The notes below the pieces were generated by a model. It saw nothing but the letters and a program-made list of their open reading frames with translations. It did no database searches and had not been told where the DNA came from. From contig JALVOT010000018.1 of assembly GCA_027026255.1 (NCBI GenBank), positions 157,904 through 221,903 of the forward strand: DNA of 64,000 nt, read 5' to 3'. Below, in pieces: positions 51,642-60,855 of the stretch. The stretch's first letter is position 1. Each line of letters begins with the position of its first letter. Source of the stretch: Caldifarciminota bacterium. GTDB taxonomy: Bacteria > Hydrothermota > Tepidihabitantia > SM23-42. The position numbers and the translations under genes were made by a program.

Positions 51642-53360
51642 ATGAAATACAGTCGTTCATTAATACGCACACTCAAGGAAGAACCGAAAGAGGCCGAGAC
51701 AAAAGGTCATCGTCTTTTGTTGCGTGGTGGGTTTATCAAACAGCTGGCAGCAGGAATTCACTCCTATCTGCCGTTGGGCTGGCGTATTATTTTACGCATC
51801 AGCCAGATTATCCGTGAGGAGATGGAACGGATCGGCGCCCAGGAGTTGCTGCTTCCTGCCATTTCACCCCGTAATATCTGGGAAGAATCCGGCCGCTGGC
51901 AGGAATTCGGTGATGATATGTTTCGATTAAAGGACCGTAAGGGTCGGGATTATTGTCTCTGTCCCACCCATGAAGAGATTATTACGGAAATCGCCCGTGC
52001 CAAGATTAAGTCCTATCGAGACCTTCCTCAGATCTGGTTTCAAATTCAGACTAAATTTCGTGATGAACGCCGTCCCCGATTCGGGGTGATTCGCTCCCGT
52101 CAGTTCATTATGAAGGATTCATACAGCCTGGATATTGACGAAGCCGGGCTTGACCACAATTACGCCCTTCATGAAGAGGCATACCGAAGAATATTTAAAC
52201 GGTGTGGACTGGAATTTGAAGTGGTTGAGGCGTCGGGCGGGCTTATGGGTGGAGGAGAATCAAAAGAATTTATCGCCCGGATTGATGGTGGTGAGGCATT
52301 GATTGCACATTGCACCCGATGTAATTTTCAGGCTGATACTGAAGCGGTATTGGGTAAAGGCGAATTTTTTACTGGTGAAGACAGTCCAATAAGTGAGGTT
52401 GCAACTCCGCAGCAGCGGACCGTTGAAGAGGTAAGTGATTATCTTGATGTTTCACGTAAAAATCTTGTCAAAAGCATATTTTTCACCGCGCCGGACAAGC
52501 CCCCCATATTAATCCTTCTACGGGGTGATTATGAAGTCAATGAAAATATTATAAAGGCGAAGTTTGGATTTTCTTATAATCCAGCAAGCCCTGAAGAGAT
52601 TGTGAAATTTTTTAATGCAGAACCCGGGTTTATCGGACCGGTCGGCATCAAGGATATCACTATTTATGCAGATGACCTCTTAAAAGGCACCCGGGGGATG
52701 ATTACCGGCGCCAATAAAAACGGCTACCATATAAGGGGCTTGAATATTGACCGGGATATAAAGGTAAGTGAATTTTTAAATCTAAGAAAGGTGAAATCCG
52801 GGGACCGCTGTACAAAATGTGGTGGAAAACTTGAATTATACCAGGGACTGGAATTGGGTCAGATATTTAAACTGGGAACAAAATACTCAGCCAAACTCGA
52901 TGCTACATTTCTTGATGAAAAAGGGCAACTAAGGCCGATTATTATGGGGAGTTATGGTATAGGTCTGGAAAGAATTATGGCCTGTGCCTGTGAACAGAAG
53001 GCCGATGAGTCAGGAATAGTCTGGCCCATATCGATTGCACCGTTTGAAGTATATCTTTTGATTTTAAATCCTGAGGAACCAATGATTAAAAAGGTTGCTG
53101 ACGAGATAACCCAATCATTGACACATTCCCATTTTTCGATTATTATAGATGACCGCGACCTCTCGGCGGGGATTAAATTCAACGATTCGGAATTACTTGG
53201 AATTCCGATGCGGGTGACGATTGGCCCCAGGGGAGTTAAAGAGAATCGTTTTGATATCTACATAAGGGAAACAAAAAAGACGATCTCCTGTTCACGCGCG
53301 CAGATTGTTGAAGAATGTGTAAGAATTAAACAGGAATTATATCGGAGGTTGAATGTCTGA
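51642..53360 (+). CDS. proS: Prolyl-tRNA synthetase
   Basis: 572 residues from ATG 51642, the start that matches the family (YSRSLIRTLKEEP). The class II catalytic core includes GGFIKQLAAGIHSYLPLGWRI, FRDERRPRFGVIRSRQFIMKDSYS and MGSYGIGLERIMA. An INS/YbaK-like editing insertion lies at ~225-385, as in bacterial-type ProRS, and a C-terminal anticodon-binding domain follows. A longer in-frame version would start inside MITE copy 3. It is first in a translation-factor operon. Confidence 0.95.
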   Translation: MKYSRSLIRTLKEEPKEAETKGHRLLLRGGFIKQLAAGIHSYLPLGWRIILRISQIIREEMERIGAQELLLPAISPRNIWEESGRWQEFGDDMFRLKDRKGRDYCLCPTHEEIITEIARAKIKSYRDLPQIWFQIQTKFRDERRPRFGVIRSRQFIMKDSYSLDIDEAGLDHNYALHEEAYRRIFKRCGLEFEVVEASGGLMGGGESKEFIARIDGGEALIAHCTRCNFQADTEAVLGKGEFFTGEDSPISEVATPQQRTVEEVSDYLDVSRKNLVKSIFFTAPDKPPILILLRGDYEVNENIIKAKFGFSYNPASPEEIVKFFNAEPGFIGPVGIKDITIYADDLLKGTRGMITGANKNGYHIRGLNIDRDIKVSEFLNLRKVKSGDRCTKCGGKLELYQGLELGQIFKLGTKYSAKLDATFLDEKGQLRPIIMGSYGIGLERIMACACEQKADESGIVWPISIAPFEVYLLILNPEEPMIKKVADEITQSLTHSHFSIIIDDRDLSAGIKFNDSELLGIPMRVTIGPRGVKENRFDIYIRETKKTISCSRAQIVEECVRIKQELYRRLNV

Positions 53361-53814
53361 AATACTTAATCTGGAAAAGGTGATTCAATTAATTGACCCG
53401 ATCTTAAAAGAAATGGGGCTTCGCTTTTATGATATGAATTTCAATGAGGTCTCTAAGACGCTGAGAATTTTTATTGATAAAAAAGATGGTGATATTACCG
53501 TGGGTGACTGCAAGAGGGTGAGTAATCAGATATCAAGGGCATTGGATGAGACGGATTTGATTGGTTTCCCCTATACCCTGGAGATATCCTCCCCGGGAAT
53601 TGAAAGACCATTGAAGACACCTCAGCATTTTGAATGGGCAGAGGGTAAGATGGCGGTGCTCACATTGGCCGACAAAAAGATAAGGGGTTATATTCGGAAT
53701 GTTACAAATAAGGGTGTTTATATCGCAATTGAGGACCAGGAAGAGTTTATTGATTTTAAATCAATCATAAAGGCAAAATTGATGGAGGAATTGGTATATG
53801 ACAAACGAAGGTAA
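53353..53814 (+). CDS. rimP: Ribosome maturation factor RimP
   Basis: 153 residues. The N-terminal alpha/beta domain has the ending LEISSPGIERPLKTPQHFEWAEGK, a family signature, followed by an SH3-like C-domain. It aids 30S subunit assembly. Overlaps proS by 8 nt and nusA by 17 nt, as in the usual rimP-nusA-infB order. Confidence 0.95.
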   Translation: MSEILNLEKVIQLIDPILKEMGLRFYDMNFNEVSKTLRIFIDKKDGDITVGDCKRVSNQISRALDETDLIGFPYTLEISSPGIERPLKTPQHFEWAEGKMAVLTLADKKIRGYIRNVTNKGVYIAIEDQEEFIDFKSIIKAKLMEELVYDKRR

Positions 53815-55105
53815 TTTAATTATTGAGGGCATAAAATCTATTGCCCGGGCTCGGGGTGTGAAATTTGACTATGTTATCGATTCTCTGGCCGAAGCAATTA
53901 AGAGTGGCGTAAGAAGAAAATTTGGCAAGGGCGTGAATGCTGAGGTTTCGGTTAATAAATCAACCGGTGAAATTAAGATATTTATTGTTAAAAAGGTTGT
54001 CGAAGAAGTTAAGTCTCCGGAAAAGGAAATTTCCTTAGAAGAGGCCCGGATTAGTGATAAGAATTATAAACTTAATGATGATTATCGTATTCCCATATCC
54101 GTTGGTGATTTAGGAAGGACCGCGGTTGAATCGGTGAAACAGGCACTGACCCAGAAGGTGAGCGAAGCCGAGAGGACAAGAATTCTTACTGAATACGAGA
54201 AGAAAATTGGTGAGATTGTTAAAGGTATTGTAAAGGTCGTCAGCAGAAATGAAGTTCTGGTTGATCTCGGACCGGTGGAGGCGGTAATACCCAATTATGG
54301 AATGATGAAGACTGAGCATTACAGACTTGACACACCAATCCGTGCCATTGTTTCAAGAATCGACCGGGCACAATGGGGTCCCAAGATTGTTCTTTCTCGA
54401 ACCGACCCAAAGTTTCTGGAGAGATTGCTGTTTTATGAGATTCCCGAGATAAAGGATGGATTGATTCAGGTCATTAAGATTGTGCGGGAGCCCGGGGTAA
54501 GGGCTAAGGTGGCGGTGCAAACCCTTGACCCCAAGATTGATCCGATTGGGGCCTGTGTGGGATATCGTGGAAGTCGTATCCAGTCAGTGGTTAAGGAGTT
54601 ATCTGGAGAAAGGATTGATATAATACAATGGAGTAAGGAACCGACCATTCAGGTCTCACGCAGTTTATCACCGGCAAAGGTTAAAGAGGTGGTGCTTTTA
54701 ACCGAAGGCCATGTGATGGCGGTGGTTCCTGATGATGACTATTCAAAGGCGATCGGTAGAAATGGGGTAAATGTTGACCTCGCATCGCGGTTGTGTGAGA
54801 TAGAGATCGAGATTAAAAAAATCTCTGAATATGAACAGGAATTAAAAGAGAAAAAACTTTCGGAAACGAAGATTGAAGATATTGAAGGGCTGGATAAAAA
54901 GATGAAGAAACGTCTGATTGAAAAAGGATATACGAACTTGCTCAGTGTGCTCAAGGCACCACGTGAAGAATTACAATTCCTCCTTTCCCTTAGTGAAAAA
55001 GAAATTGATAAGCTTTTAGAAATTCTAAAACCGCCTTCCGGGGAGAAAAAAGAAGGACAAAAAGAAGAGGAGAAGAAAGAAAATGCGCAAGAAAAAGGTT
55101 CATAG
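53798..55105 (+). CDS. nusA: Transcription termination/antitermination factor NusA
   Basis: 435 residues: an N-terminal RNA-polymerase-binding domain, an S1 domain (~135-200: GEIVKGIVKVVSRNEVLVDLG), two KH domains (~230-345, including IGACVGYRGSRIQSVVKEL and AIGRNGVNVDLASRL) and a C-terminal helix-hairpin-helix-like segment (EDIEGLDKKMKKRLIEKGYTNLLSVL). It ends in a charged tail. It overlaps infB by 23 nt. Confidence 0.97.
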   Translation: MTNEGNLIIEGIKSIARARGVKFDYVIDSLAEAIKSGVRRKFGKGVNAEVSVNKSTGEIKIFIVKKVVEEVKSPEKEISLEEARISDKNYKLNDDYRIPISVGDLGRTAVESVKQALTQKVSEAERTRILTEYEKKIGEIVKGIVKVVSRNEVLVDLGPVEAVIPNYGMMKTEHYRLDTPIRAIVSRIDRAQWGPKIVLSRTDPKFLERLLFYEIPEIKDGLIQVIKIVREPGVRAKVAVQTLDPKIDPIGACVGYRGSRIQSVVKELSGERIDIIQWSKEPTIQVSRSLSPAKVKEVVLLTEGHVMAVVPDDDYSKAIGRNGVNVDLASRLCEIEIEIKKISEYEQELKEKKLSETKIEDIEGLDKKMKKRLIEKGYTNLLSVLKAPREELQFLLSLSEKEIDKLLEILKPPSGEKKEGQKEEEKKENAQEKGS

Positions 55106-57170
55106 TGTTGCAAAGAGTTTAGGGTTGTCATCAGGGGCGTTGATAAAACTGCTTCAACAGATTGGCATTAAGGCAAAGGGCCATATGTCGACTTTGACTG
55201 AAGAAGAGATAAAAAAGGTTAAAGCCCGAATATCTGAAGAGAAAAGACGGGTGAAAAAAGAATTTACTCACCGCTGGACAAAGCCGAAGCCGAGAGAAAA
55301 GAGAAAGAAAATCAATAAAGAAGAAATTACTGCAACCGTAAAGTCCACCCTTGCGAAACTTCAAAAGAAAGAACCCAAAAAACATTATAAAAAAGAGACT
55401 CCCATCCGTACGGAACAAAAAATTGAAGAAAAAGTTGTTGAGGTTACCGATTTTATGACCGTTGCTGAACTTGCCCAGACCCTTAATCTTCCGCCAGCCC
55501 AGATTATTAAGAAATGTATGGACCTCGGTTTGATGGTCAGTTTAAATCAGCGTCTGGATATTGATACGATACTGGTTTTATGTGATGAACTGAAGTGTAA
55601 GGTGAAAGTCGTTTCCTTAGAAGAACAGTTTTCTGCGGGTGGTGAAGAATATGAAATGATTTCCCGACCACCGGTAGTGACTGTAATGGGACATGTAGAC
55701 CATGGTAAGACCACCCTGCTTGATGCAATTACGAAATTACGGGTTGCGGAAAGGGAATATGGAAAGATTACCCAGAAAATGGCGGCCTACCAGATTATCT
55801 ACAATGAGAAAAAAATCACCTTTCTTGATACCCCCGGTCATGAGGCATTTACCGCAATGCGGGCAAGGGGTGCCCAGGTTACCGATATTGTAATCCTTGT
55901 GGTTGCTGCAGATGACGGGGTAATGCCTCAAACTATTGAGGCGATCGACCATGCCCGGGCTGCGAATGTTCCAATTATTGTATGTATTAATAAGATTGAC
56001 CTCCCGAATGCCAATGTAAACAGGGTGAAGAATCAACTTGCCAAGGCAAATGTTTTGATTGAAGAGTTTGGGGGAAAATCAATCTGTGTGGAGGCATCAG
56101 CCCTTAAAAATATCGGAATTTCTGATCTGCTGGATGCAATACTGGTAAAAGCTGAGGAACTGGATTTGAAGGCACCGATCAATAAACTCGCCAAGGGTGT
56201 AATTATTGAGGCGCGTCTGGATCGCGGTAAGGGGAATGTTTCTACGGTGCTTATCCAGGAAGGTATTCTGCATAAAGGAACACCCTTTGTCTGCGGTGCA
56301 CATTCCGGTCGGGTGCGCGAATTATTGAACGAACGTATGGAAAAAATGTCTGAAGCCGGACCATCAACCCCGGTATTTGTGCTCGGTTTTAGTGGACTTC
56401 CACCGGCCGGAGAGATATTTTTTGCAGTCGAGTCTGAGCAGAAGGCACGGGAACTGGCCGCCCAGCGGGAAATCATTGAAAGGAATCGTAAACTCGCACC
56501 CAAGTCCAAATTAACCCTATTAGACCTTCAGGAAAAGATAAAAGCCGGGGAAACAAAAGAATTAAAGATTATCCTTAAAGCCGATTCTGCCGGTTCGGTT
56601 GAGGCATTAGATGAAAAACTACAGGAATTGAGTATGGATGATATCGTAATTCGTATTATACACAAAGGTGTGGGTAAGATTAATGTCTCGGATGTGCTTC
56701 TTGCTGAAGTCACCGGTGCAATCTGTGTTGGATTCCATGTCGGCCCGGCTTCCAATGCATTAGAGGCCGCGGAAAAAGAAGGGGTGGAGATTCGAACCTA
56801 TCGTCTCATCTATGAGGCATTGGAAGACCTGCGGGCGGCAATGCTTGGTATGCTGGAACCAAAACTCCAGGAAATCCTCATCGGTGAAGCCGAGGTGCGG
56901 GCGATATTTAAAATTCCCAAAGGTGGAACTGCACTCGGTTGTTATATTAAAGACGGCAAGGCGATAAGAAACTCTGTAGTGCGTTTGATTCGTGAGGAGA
57001 AAGAACTGGCGAAGACAAAGGTTGTATCTTTAAAGAGATTCAAAGAAGATGTAAAAGAGGTTGTTGCCGGATATGAATGCGGTATCGGCCTGGAACAGAC
57101 CCCCGAGGTTCAAAAGGGCGATATCCTGCGTTTCTATAAAATCGTTGAGGAAGGTAAAGAAGATGGCTGA
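55083..57170 (+). CDS. infB: Translation initiation factor IF-2
   Basis: 695 residues, relatively short N-terminal region. An IF2 N-domain pair (VHSVAKSLGLSSGALIKLLQQIG and MTVAELAQTLNLPPAQIIKKCMDLG) precedes the GTPase with GHVDHGKTTLL (~205), DTPGHEAFT and NKIDLP. Domains II to IV follow. It brings initiator tRNA to the 30S subunit. If many mRNAs here are leaderless, IF2 would be directly relevant, since it promotes initiation on 70S or 30S with leaderless starts. Confidence 0.97.
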   Translation: MRKKKVHSVAKSLGLSSGALIKLLQQIGIKAKGHMSTLTEEEIKKVKARISEEKRRVKKEFTHRWTKPKPREKRKKINKEEITATVKSTLAKLQKKEPKKHYKKETPIRTEQKIEEKVVEVTDFMTVAELAQTLNLPPAQIIKKCMDLGLMVSLNQRLDIDTILVLCDELKCKVKVVSLEEQFSAGGEEYEMISRPPVVTVMGHVDHGKTTLLDAITKLRVAEREYGKITQKMAAYQIIYNEKKITFLDTPGHEAFTAMRARGAQVTDIVILVVAADDGVMPQTIEAIDHARAANVPIIVCINKIDLPNANVNRVKNQLAKANVLIEEFGGKSICVEASALKNIGISDLLDAILVKAEELDLKAPINKLAKGVIIEARLDRGKGNVSTVLIQEGILHKGTPFVCGAHSGRVRELLNERMEKMSEAGPSTPVFVLGFSGLPPAGEIFFAVESEQKARELAAQREIIERNRKLAPKSKLTLLDLQEKIKAGETKELKIILKADSAGSVEALDEKLQELSMDDIVIRIIHKGVGKINVSDVLLAEVTGAICVGFHVGPASNALEAAEKEGVEIRTYRLIYEALEDLRAAMLGMLEPKLQEILIGEAEVRAIFKIPKGGTALGCYIKDGKAIRNSVVRLIREEKELAKTKVVSLKRFKEDVKEVVAGYECGIGLEQTPEVQKGDILRFYKIVEEGKEDG

Positions 57171-57459
57171 TAATTTTTTTATTGGCAGATGTGCGGTTGA
57201 CCTCTTTATTGAAAATTCCCATTCTTTAAAAGAGAAGAGAAGAATCATCAGCAGTATAAAGGAAAAATTAAAAAATCATTACAATGTTGCAATATGTGAA
57301 TTTGGTGACCTTGCTTTATGGCAGCGGGCACAGCTGGGTATAATAACCTGTGCCAATGATAAAGTTAAGGTCGACAGTGTATTAAAATCCGCCCTCGAAT
57401 ATCTTAAAAAAAATCGTTTTATCTCTTTACTAAATTTTGATCTCGAGATTGTATCATGA
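57163..57459 (+). CDS. DUF503 (YlxP-like) protein
   Basis: 98 residues from ATG 57163, preferred over upstream starts that run inside infB. The DUF503 pattern is clear: HSLKEKRRIISSIKEKLKNHYNVAICEFG and QRAQLGIITCANDK. The family is found beside infB and rbfA in many bacteria; function unknown, presumably linked to ribosome biogenesis. Overlaps infB by 8 nt and rbfA by 4 nt. Confidence 0.9.
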   Translation: MADNFFIGRCAVDLFIENSHSLKEKRRIISSIKEKLKNHYNVAICEFGDLALWQRAQLGIITCANDKVKVDSVLKSALEYLKKNRFISLLNFDLEIVS

Positions 57460-57794
57460 GAAAAGACCGTGTTGCCTCTTTATTGAGCCGGGAAATATCC
57501 AAGATTGTCGCCTATGAGATAAAAGATCCCCGGATCGGTTTTATTACAATCACCAGGGTTGTTATGCAGGATGATTTAAAAATGGCGCTGGTATATTTCT
57601 CTTCTCTGGGGGATAAAACCGAAGGTCTTGAGATATTAAATCACGCCAAGGGATATATCCGCACCAGCCTTGCCCACCGGGTAAGGCTGAAGTATATACC
57701 TCAACTTGAATTCAAAATTGATAACAGTTATGAATATGGAGCACGCATCGATGCGCTCATTGAAGAAATTAATCGGACTGATAAAAAGAAGTAA
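57456..57794 (+). CDS. rbfA: Ribosome-binding factor A
   Basis: 112 residues with the RbfA pattern: RVASLLSREISKIVAYEIKDPRIGFITITRVVMQDDLKMALVYFSS and HRVRLKYIPQLEFKIDNS. It is a KH-type protein for late 30S maturation and 16S rRNA processing. Its 3' end contains the start of the nrnA gene. Confidence 0.95.
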   Translation: MRKDRVASLLSREISKIVAYEIKDPRIGFITITRVVMQDDLKMALVYFSSLGDKTEGLEILNHAKGYIRTSLAHRVRLKYIPQLEFKIDNSYEYGARIDALIEEINRTDKKK

Positions 57795-58710
57795 AAAGAT
57801 TGTTATCGCCACGCACCGTGATCCAGACACCGACGGTATTGCTGCGGCCCTGACCTGTGTCTATCTGGTAAAACATTTAAAAAAAAGGGATATAACAATC
57901 TATTGCAGATCACCGATTCCGGCACGCTACAAATTCCTTTTGAGAAATTTCCAATTTTCTCAAAAACTTCCCGATTGTGATTTGCTCATCGCCGTTGATT
58001 CTGCAGTGTTAAATAGAATCTTTCCTGAAGCCGATATAAAAATCATAAAGCAAAAGACAATTATTAATATTGACCATCACAGGAGTAATAATGCGTTCGG
58101 AGCACTGCAGATTATTGATGAACGGGCATCTTCAACCTGCGAAATACTCTATGGTATCTACAAATCATTAAGGATTAAAGTTAATCATCATCTGGCTGAG
58201 ATATTATATTGTGGACTCTACAATGAAACCGGCGGATTCACCTATCCTAATACAACGCCGGAATCCTTGAAGATTGCCGGAGAACTCGTCGATATGGGTA
58301 TTAAACCCGCCCCTCTGATAAAGATGCTGAATGCCAAAACTCTGGCGGGAACAAAATTGCTGAGTGATGTCCTTGGTAATATTGAGATAAAACAGGGAAT
58401 CGGTATAATGGTCCTCTTGCAGAAGATGCTGAAAAAGAATCGTGCCCGAATTTCTGATACAGAAAATTTCATCTCATTTATCCAGGCAATAAATGGCGTA
58501 CGGGTATCTATATTCTTAAGGGAAGAAAAGACCGGAACCCGGATCAGTCTGCGCAGTGATGGAATTATTGATGTAAATCGGCTCGCCCAGAAATACGGTG
58601 GTGGTGGCCATCGTCTGGCTGCCGGCATCAGATTGAAAATGGAAATCGGCCCGGCAAAAAAGGAAATCCTTAAAGCGGTCAGAAAAGAGATGAGGCGTGT
58701 CCGGGGATAG
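57751..58710 (+). CDS. nrnA: DHH-family oligoribonuclease/PAP phosphatase (NrnA-like)
   Basis: 319 residues from ATG 57751, which has GGAG upstream; further starts at 57706-57736 lie deeper inside rbfA. DHH motifs: ATHRDPDTDGIAAAL, AVDSAVLNR, NIDHHRSN, and the DHHA1 motif GGGGHRLAAGI. It degrades nanoRNA and 3'-phosphoadenosine 5'-phosphate. It is in the usual rbfA-nrnA-truB order and abuts truB. Confidence 0.92.
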   Translation: MRSLKKLIGLIKRSKKIVIATHRDPDTDGIAAALTCVYLVKHLKKRDITIYCRSPIPARYKFLLRNFQFSQKLPDCDLLIAVDSAVLNRIFPEADIKIIKQKTIINIDHHRSNNAFGALQIIDERASSTCEILYGIYKSLRIKVNHHLAEILYCGLYNETGGFTYPNTTPESLKIAGELVDMGIKPAPLIKMLNAKTLAGTKLLSDVLGNIEIKQGIGIMVLLQKMLKKNRARISDTENFISFIQAINGVRVSIFLREEKTGTRISLRSDGIIDVNRLAQKYGGGGHRLAAGIRLKMEIGPAKKEILKAVRKEMRRVRG

Positions 58711-59346
58711 ATGGAACAATCAGTTCTTCTGGTCGATAAACCGGTTGGCTTTTCCTCATTCCAGATTGTCAACATTTTAAAGAAAAAGTATAAAAAAGTG
58801 GGGCACAGCGGAACCTTAGACCCCTTTGCCAGCGGCCTTTTAATTATCCTTATCAACAAGGCGACAAAAATGTTTAATCAATTCCAGAAATTGGAAAAAG
58901 CGTATGAAGGCGAATTTGTGCTCGGGATGGTGAGTGAGACATATGATATTGCAGCACCGCCCTTAATAAAATCAGAACCAGAAAATATAGGTATCAACCA
59001 ACTGAGAAAATACAGCCGGGAATTTGTCGGTGAGATTGAACAGATACCACCAAGATTTTCTGCACTCAAATATCAGGGGCAAAGATTATATAAACTTAGT
59101 CGAAAAAATATTGCATTCAAACCCGCTCCGCGTCGGGTTTTGGTTAAGTCATTCAAAATCATTGATGGTGTGAACCCGATATTTAAATTTCACACCGTGG
59201 TTGGTAAAGGGGTTTATATTCGTTCTTTAATAAACGACTTCGGTGCTCGATTGGGTTGCGGGGCAGTACTGTTAACCTTACGCCGATTAAGGATTGGCAA
59301 TTATGATGTCTCCCGGGCAAAGAGATTAGGAGAATTGCTTAATTGA
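58711..59346 (+). CDS. truB: tRNA pseudouridine(55) synthase
   Basis: 211 residues, short for TruB (no C-terminal PUA-like domain). The catalytic Asp is in HSGTLDPFASGLL. DKPVGFSSFQIV, PPRFSALKYQGQRLYKL and GKGVYIRSLINDFG complete the pattern. It makes pseudouridine 55 in the T-loop. Its stop overlaps the TTG start of ribF by 4 nt. Confidence 0.95.
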   Translation: MEQSVLLVDKPVGFSSFQIVNILKKKYKKVGHSGTLDPFASGLLIILINKATKMFNQFQKLEKAYEGEFVLGMVSETYDIAAPPLIKSEPENIGINQLRKYSREFVGEIEQIPPRFSALKYQGQRLYKLSRKNIAFKPAPRRVLVKSFKIIDGVNPIFKFHTVVGKGVYIRSLINDFGARLGCGAVLLTLRRLRIGNYDVSRAKRLGELLN

Positions 59347-60215
59347 GGATTATTAACGATAGATTGGACCCCTCAACAAAAAATGGCCATTGGGGAATTG
59401 GAAATTTTGATGGGGTGCATCGTGGCCACCAGGAGATTGTTAAAACCCTTCGAAAACTTGCCGGACAGAAAGGGGAAATTGGGATCATAACCTTCTTCCC
59501 TTTACCGTTTTCGATCCTTAAAAAGGCACCCCACCTCTATCTTACACCAAAAAAAGAAAAGGAGAAAATATTTAAAGAACTGGGGATAGATTTTATCTAT
59601 TATTTCAAATTCACCCGGGAATTTTCGATGATTTCACCACAGCAATTCGTCAACCTGATTGCCCGGAGGCTTAAACCCTGCTCTGTGGTCGTCGGAGAAA
59701 ACTTTCATTTCGGAAGGTATCGGGATGGTAATGTCCAGAGGTTAAAGGATTTGGCCCGGGGGTTATTTTCTGTTACTGTTTTACCCCGGGTTCAGGATGA
59801 AGGACCGATATCAAGCACCCGCATTCGTGAACTGCTCTTGCTGGGTCATCTCCGTGCAGCAAATAGGTTATTGGGTCGGGAATATTGCCTGACCGGCACG
59901 GTTATTAAAGGTAAAGGTAAAGGTAGAAGGCTCGGATTTCCCACCATTAACATAAAACCACCCCGGGAAAAATTACTGCCCCTTGAAGGGGTGTATAAGG
60001 CAAAAGTGGAACTGGAAAATAAAGAGTATCTGAGCGCGCTGTTTTGTCGGTCTGATATAATTGAGGTCCACCTGATAAACTTCAGGGGCAATCTTTATAA
60101 GAAAGAGGTGTGTGTAAAATTTATTGAGCGTATCCGCGACATTGAAACCTTCGCAGATGATCAAAAATTAAAATCAGCAATCGCCCGGGATATTGAGAAG
60201 ATAAAAAAATCTTAA
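59343..60215 (+). CDS. ribF: Bifunctional riboflavin kinase/FAD synthetase
   Basis: 290 residues from TTG 59343. The N-terminal FAD synthetase (GNFDGVHRGHQEIV, SSTRIRELLLLGHLRAANRLLGR) and C-terminal riboflavin kinase (GTVIKGKGKGRRLGFPTINI, EVHLINFRGNLY) are both complete. It makes FMN and FAD. Last gene of the proS operon. Confidence 0.95.
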   Translation: MRIINDRLDPSTKNGHWGIGNFDGVHRGHQEIVKTLRKLAGQKGEIGIITFFPLPFSILKKAPHLYLTPKKEKEKIFKELGIDFIYYFKFTREFSMISPQQFVNLIARRLKPCSVVVGENFHFGRYRDGNVQRLKDLARGLFSVTVLPRVQDEGPISSTRIRELLLLGHLRAANRLLGREYCLTGTVIKGKGKGRRLGFPTINIKPPREKLLPLEGVYKAKVELENKEYLSALFCRSDIIEVHLINFRGNLYKKEVCVKFIERIRDIETFADDQKLKSAIARDIEKIKKS

Positions 60216-60314
60216 AATCAACCCGACAACATTCAAAAGGAAATTTTAACTACACCTTACATCCCGAACCTTTTTTGATACCTGAAAATACCCTGATAAG
60301 ATTCAAATTTTACA

Positions 60315-60342
60315 TTGACAACAGGGTAATTCTTCATAAAAT
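60315..60342 (+). promoter_or_regulatory. PAP2 phosphatase promoter, probably leaderless
   Basis: TTGACA (60315-60320), 16-bp spacer, TAAAAT (60337-60342), then 5 nt to the GTG at 60348. A nearer ATG (60343) is out of frame and stops at once. Confidence 0.6.
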
Positions 60343-60347
60343 ATGGT

Positions 60348-60851
60348 GTGATTTTTTTATTTATTTTCACTCAGGCACTATGTGGATTTGAGGATAATAT
60401 ATATATAAAAATTGCTGAGGACTGGCAGTCAAAACCGTTTCACTATTTTTTAAAAGGCGTAAGTATTGTCTCACACCCGGAATTTGATATTATCCCGCCG
60501 ATACTGTTCTATACATTCAATAAAAAAAAGATAGCAAAAGATGGAATATTCGGATTCGCTTTCGACATAGGAATAGTCTACCCCTTAAAGATTGGGATTA
60601 ATCGGCAGAGACCTTCAGGAAAAAGCGAAGCCTGGAATAGTTCATTTCCATCAGGCCATACCACATTTACATTCACCCAGGCAGTAATCTATTCCCATCA
60701 CTATCCGAGATTAAAAATACCCCTGTTTCTCTATGCCGGATTGGTGGGATTCTCAAGGGTCTATTTAGCAAGACATTACCCCACCGATGTTATTGGTGGG
60801 GCAATTCTTGGGATCGGTATCGGAGTTGCGGTAATTAAACTATTCGATTAA
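60348..60851 (+). CDS. PAP2-superfamily phosphatase
   Basis: 167 residues from GTG 60348. A short signal-like N-terminus (MIFLFIFTQALC) is followed by the three PAP2 motifs: KIGINRQRP, PSGH in SSFPSGHTTF, and SRVYLARHYPTDV. It is a membrane-associated lipid phosphatase, possibly acting on undecaprenyl diphosphate or phosphatidate. It converges on nrdD with 4 bp between the stops. Confidence 0.88.
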   Translation: MIFLFIFTQALCGFEDNIYIKIAEDWQSKPFHYFLKGVSIVSHPEFDIIPPILFYTFNKKKIAKDGIFGFAFDIGIVYPLKIGINRQRPSGKSEAWNSSFPSGHTTFTFTQAVIYSHHYPRLKIPLFLYAGLVGFSRVYLARHYPTDVIGGAILGIGIGVAVIKLFD

Positions 60852-60855
60852 ACTC

